DNA from: Nitrosopumilus adriaticus
GTDB taxonomy: Archaea; Thermoproteota; Nitrososphaeria; Nitrososphaerales; Nitrosopumilaceae
Direction: 5' to 3'
Assembly: GCF_000956175.1 (NCBI RefSeq)
Contig: NZ_CP011070.1
Location: 806,001 to 870,000, forward strand
DNA: 64,000 bases
Both the position numbers and the translations under genes were made by a program. The notes under the pieces are model-generated. The model was not told the origin of the DNA and ran no database searches. It saw only the letters and a program-made list of their open reading frames with translations. Of this stretch, positions 61,108 to 64,000 are shown in pieces (the stretch's first letter is position 1; each line of letters begins with the position of its first letter).

Positions 61108-63825
61108 ATGGAGAAAAAAATGATTGCAAAAAAACCCCTTCTTTTCTTACTGGCTGTATCTTTCTTAATGGGAGGAAACATACATTCTGTATCTGGACAA
61201 AATTTAGAAGCTCTATCTGATTATTCTATCAAATTAGCAATATCTCCGTCTCACTTAGAAAGTGGTGTTGCTGAGCATGAAATAGGATATCTTTTTGTTT
61301 TAAGTAAACATGGTGTTCCTATAACCTCATCTTATGACGTACCTGTTAGTTTGAGTTCTGATGATCCTTCTATAGTATCTGTTCCCAATAAAATTATTTT
61401 AAAAGCAAACGAGGAATTTGTATCTTTTCCTATACGTACCACCGAAAAATCAGGGACTACTACAATCACTGCTAATCTTAATGGAAAAATCACCTTTCAA
61501 AAAATTGAAGTAGGAACTGATGAAACATATCTTCCTGATGATTTAATTTTAGAACTAAATCTCCCAACAAATAAAATGCATGTTAATTCTGAAATGCCAT
61601 TTACTGTATTTTTAAAAACTTTAGATGGTATTAACATTCGTGCTCCTTATGACGTTGATATTATTTTAGAATATGATGGTCTTCTAGCTTCTAGCGATAC
61701 TAAAGTATTGACAATTCACAAAGGCGAATATTATGCATGGGGGATTTTACAAGCTCATGATAAAGTTGGCAATACATTCCTCCGTGCCATTCATGAAGAT
61801 TCTGGTCTTGATGTTGCGAAAAGCATTCAAATTTCATCTACCTTGCCTAGTGGATTAAAATTAACAATCTTTCCAAAACTAATACCTGCAGAAATTGATA
61901 GAACTCTGAATATTTTTGTTAGTGTGGTTGACTCAGATGGAAATCCTACCAAAACTCCAAATGATATCCCGCTTGATTTTTTTTCTAGTGAACAATATCC
62001 AATTGGTGACAATTTAGATAAATTTGGAAAATCTGAAAAACCGAAAATTAAAAAAGATCAATTTGGTTATCTTCTTCAACAAAAATATAGTTTGCAAAAT
62101 TTACTCACAAATGATATTTTAATTGGTGTTAGCTCTCCTGGTCTTGGTACTGCAACAGACACTTTCCGTACGGTTGGTGAATCTATGGAAATGGATCAAA
62201 ATCAACGTCTAGGTAATCATCATTTTGATGAAAAAGACTATGATACAACTGTAAATGTTTTTGGGTTAGATAAAATACCTAGTAATGCTACTGCATTTTT
62301 TACTTACCAATTATCATTAATTGAAGATGATGAAGATGATGATGGAATTAGGCCTGATGGAACTAAAATTGAAATTCATCCTGATTGTTTTGATGCATCT
62401 GATGAAGATTCCTCTGGTGAATCTGCTTCTGAAGATATAACTCGTAACACTGAATTAGATCCTGAAGATATGGTTCTCTACACAATTGATTGTTTAACTG
62501 ATGGCGAACTCTATCCTATCCAATCCAATGAAAATTTGTATACTGATGGATTTATCCAAAAAATCAATGTTATTTCTAGTGATGAGAAATTAGCTACAAT
62601 TGAGAATGGTGGTAAAATTATTAGTTCTTATTCTTATGGAACTGCAAAAATTTCTACTGGGCAAAAAACTGGACCTGTTAAAATATCTACATCAATTAAT
62701 GGGATGGGTACTGGTTCATTTACTTCTCAAGTCATTAATACCCTAGAACAAAAGGAGGTGCGATTGTTTTCTCCTACTGGTGAAGAGAGTATAATTTTTG
62801 ATCGTGATGGATTTTTTGATATGTTTTTAATAGCTTTGGATGAAAAAGAAAGACCAAAAATATTGAAGGAGGCTGGAAAATATTTGGTAACTCCTACAAA
62901 TGGGCTGATTGAAATTGATAAAGGCTCAACATTCACTTTTTCTCAATTACGAAGTGATTCTTTTAATATTTCAGATTCTGAAACAAAAATTACTCTTACT
63001 GTAGAACCAATTGGTGAACATGCAAATTTAAATTTAGAAGGTAGCAAAACATTTGTTACTTTTCCAACATCGCAAATGCTGGTATCTTTACCTCTAGAAA
63101 AAATTAATGCAAACCATCAGCAAAACATGGGCGTTGTCCAACTAGTTGATTTTCAAGGAAATCCTGTTATTCCAAAATTTGATGTAAAATCTAAAATTGT
63201 CTCTTCAAAGGATTCAATCGTTAAAATTATTGATGATGCTGTAATCCCTCAAGGTTCTTCGTATGCAATATTCCCAATTAAAACTACTGGTTCTTTGGGT
63301 AGTGCAATAATTTCTGCAAGTGCTAAGGGCGTTAATGGAACTTCATTTCATGTAAATACTGCTTCATCTCAAATGCAATTGCAAGTTTTTACTGGTGGAT
63401 TAGATAATGAAATTCCTTCTGACAATCCAGTTGAATTTAGATTATTTGTTGACGATGAAAATGCTGAGGCAGTATCTGGTGCCTCGTTAAAAATAATAAC
63501 ACAAGGTAATGCAGTGATTACTCCCGAAGTTGTAAGGACAAGCTCTGATGGCAGTGCCATTGTAAGTTTAACTGCATTTGAAGGACCAAACATTTCATTT
63601 GATATTATTGCAACAGCTGAAGGATATGCTGAAGGAAAAGATTCCTTTACTGTAAATGTTGATTCACCGGATAAAACCTTCGGAGGAATTGATCTGGAAT
63701 TACCTGAATGGATTGTCTATCTTGTAATTGGGGGAATTTTGATGATAGGTGTTGTAGTCTTTATGTTCTTAAAGAAATCAAAAGCCGACTTGGAAGAAGA
63801 TTGGGAAGAGGAGGAAGAGATATGA
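61108..63825 (+). CDS. Large membrane-anchored surface protein with Ig-like repeats
   Basis: The signal peptide (AKKPLLFLLAVSFLMGGN) ends near SVSGQ. At least four Big/Ig-like repeats can be seen through a repeating D-V/I-P pattern: SSYDVPVSLSSDDPSIVS, APYDVDIILEYDG, TPNDIPLDFFSSE and PKFDVKSKIVSSKDS. The C-terminus has a single helix (EWIVYLVIGGILMIGVVVFM) and a very acidic cytoplasmic tail (DWEEEEEI). At 905 residues it may be an adhesin or receptor for the filament. It follows pilin 4 by about 50 bp. Confidence 0.8.
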   Translation: MEKKMIAKKPLLFLLAVSFLMGGNIHSVSGQNLEALSDYSIKLAISPSHLESGVAEHEIGYLFVLSKHGVPITSSYDVPVSLSSDDPSIVSVPNKIILKANEEFVSFPIRTTEKSGTTTITANLNGKITFQKIEVGTDETYLPDDLILELNLPTNKMHVNSEMPFTVFLKTLDGINIRAPYDVDIILEYDGLLASSDTKVLTIHKGEYYAWGILQAHDKVGNTFLRAIHEDSGLDVAKSIQISSTLPSGLKLTIFPKLIPAEIDRTLNIFVSVVDSDGNPTKTPNDIPLDFFSSEQYPIGDNLDKFGKSEKPKIKKDQFGYLLQQKYSLQNLLTNDILIGVSSPGLGTATDTFRTVGESMEMDQNQRLGNHHFDEKDYDTTVNVFGLDKIPSNATAFFTYQLSLIEDDEDDDGIRPDGTKIEIHPDCFDASDEDSSGESASEDITRNTELDPEDMVLYTIDCLTDGELYPIQSNENLYTDGFIQKINVISSDEKLATIENGGKIISSYSYGTAKISTGQKTGPVKISTSINGMGTGSFTSQVINTLEQKEVRLFSPTGEESIIFDRDGFFDMFLIALDEKERPKILKEAGKYLVTPTNGLIEIDKGSTFTFSQLRSDSFNISDSETKITLTVEPIGEHANLNLEGSKTFVTFPTSQMLVSLPLEKINANHQQNMGVVQLVDFQGNPVIPKFDVKSKIVSSKDSIVKIIDDAVIPQGSSYAIFPIKTTGSLGSAIISASAKGVNGTSFHVNTASSQMQLQVFTGGLDNEIPSDNPVEFRLFVDDENAEAVSGASLKIITQGNAVITPEVVRTSSDGSAIVSLTAFEGPNISFDIIATAEGYAEGKDSFTVNVDSPDKTFGGIDLELPEWIVYLVIGGILMIGVVVFMFLKKSKADLEEDWEEEEEI

Positions 63826-63829
63826 TCTT

Positions 63830-64000
63830 TTATTTGTCAACTCTTCTCTTGTCTCTGCAGACCCCACAAAGATAATTTCGCTTAAACTCTTTTAATTCTA
63901 TTTTAAATTCATCTGTTTCAAAATAAGATTCTCCTGTTTGGAGTCCTCCTGGAACAATTATTCCGCAATTACTACAGTGAATATCCACGTTGAATTTCAC
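63830..64000 (-). CDS. Zinc-ribbon small protein, partial or complete
   Basis: Reading into the window from its end, the frame gives HCSNCGIIVPGG and, near the end, LCGVCRDK, two CxxC pairs of a zinc ribbon. A GTG at 64000-63998 could be the start (57 codons with stop), or the gene may begin beyond the window. It is convergent with the large surface protein. The function is unknown. Confidence 0.6.
   Translation of the reverse strand: MKFNVDIHCSNCGIIVPGGLQTGESYFETDEFKIELKEFKRNYLCGVCRDKRRVDK

Noticed and set aside
51135-63825. Archaellum (fla/arl) operon
   Set aside because: No FlaH, FlaF/G or FlaX-like gene is present, and there are two small platform proteins instead of one FlaJ. A type IV pilus is a better fit.
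1-64000. tRNA, rRNA or CRISPR arrays
   Set aside because: I looked for T-loop-like motifs, GC-rich structured islands and evenly spaced repeats and found none. A tRNAscan-SE run would be decisive for short tRNAs with introns.

Overview
The window looks like chromosome from an ammonia-oxidising thaumarchaeon of the Nitrosopumilaceae (Nitrosopumilus/Nitrosarchaeum type). The DNA is AT-rich. It carries archaeal information genes (TBP, two TFBs, Alba, family B DNA polymerase, Hef helicase), and many TATA boxes sit about 22-30 bp before the start codon, as expected for leaderless transcripts. It also holds the mutase, MeaB and epimerase used by the thaumarchaeal 3-hydroxypropionate/4-hydroxybutyrate carbon cycle. 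I saw no rRNA, tRNA, CRISPR array, insertion sequence or prophage.

Layout. 0-10 kb: a flavin-binding split-barrel protein between two tiny Cys-rich ORFs, cysS, nadE, a Rieske ferredoxin, ahcY, metG with an alpha/beta hydrolase, and a frameshifted winged-helix regulator. 9-18 kb: two divergent class III nucleotide cyclases, a large secreted protein, two divergent metzincin-type metalloproteases, a small membrane protein and an overlapping trio of micro-ORFs. 18-26 kb: TBP-TFB, a pseudo-GTPase related to EF-Tu, nadM, ilvC, the B12-binding subunit of methylmalonyl-CoA mutase, zinc-finger microproteins, Alba with a second TFB, and two DNA-binding regulators. 26-35 kb: M1 aminopeptidase, MeaB, the mutase catalytic subunit, a methyltransferase, the epimerase, and an HTH-CBS regulator. 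35-42 kb, all on the minus strand: ppdK, tpiA, a SemiSWEET-like transporter, polB and dCMP deaminase. 42-51 kb: Hef helicase (frameshifted), parvulin, EamA transporter, HEAT protein, CheY-like regulator, second split-barrel flavoprotein, DUF2203 and TrmB. 51-64 kb: a type IV pilus locus with two TadC/FlaJ-like membrane proteins, a secretion ATPase split by a frameshift, a Zn-ribbon cytosolic protein, four proteins with class III (prepilin) signal peptides, and two large surface proteins.

Three genes (winged-helix regulator, hef, pilus ATPase) are each broken by what looks like one missing A in a poly-A run of the coding strand. In each case the rest of the protein continues intact in the next frame. 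The shared signature points to homopolymer sequencing error, although real slippage cannot be excluded from one sequence.

The most unusual content is the pilus locus, which includes a 593-codon pilin-like protein with no standard start codon before its signal peptide. Also notable are the compact operon of three overlapping microproteins next to TBP, the abundance of small zinc-binding proteins (eleven), and a cyclase fused to an unrecognised C-terminal domain.
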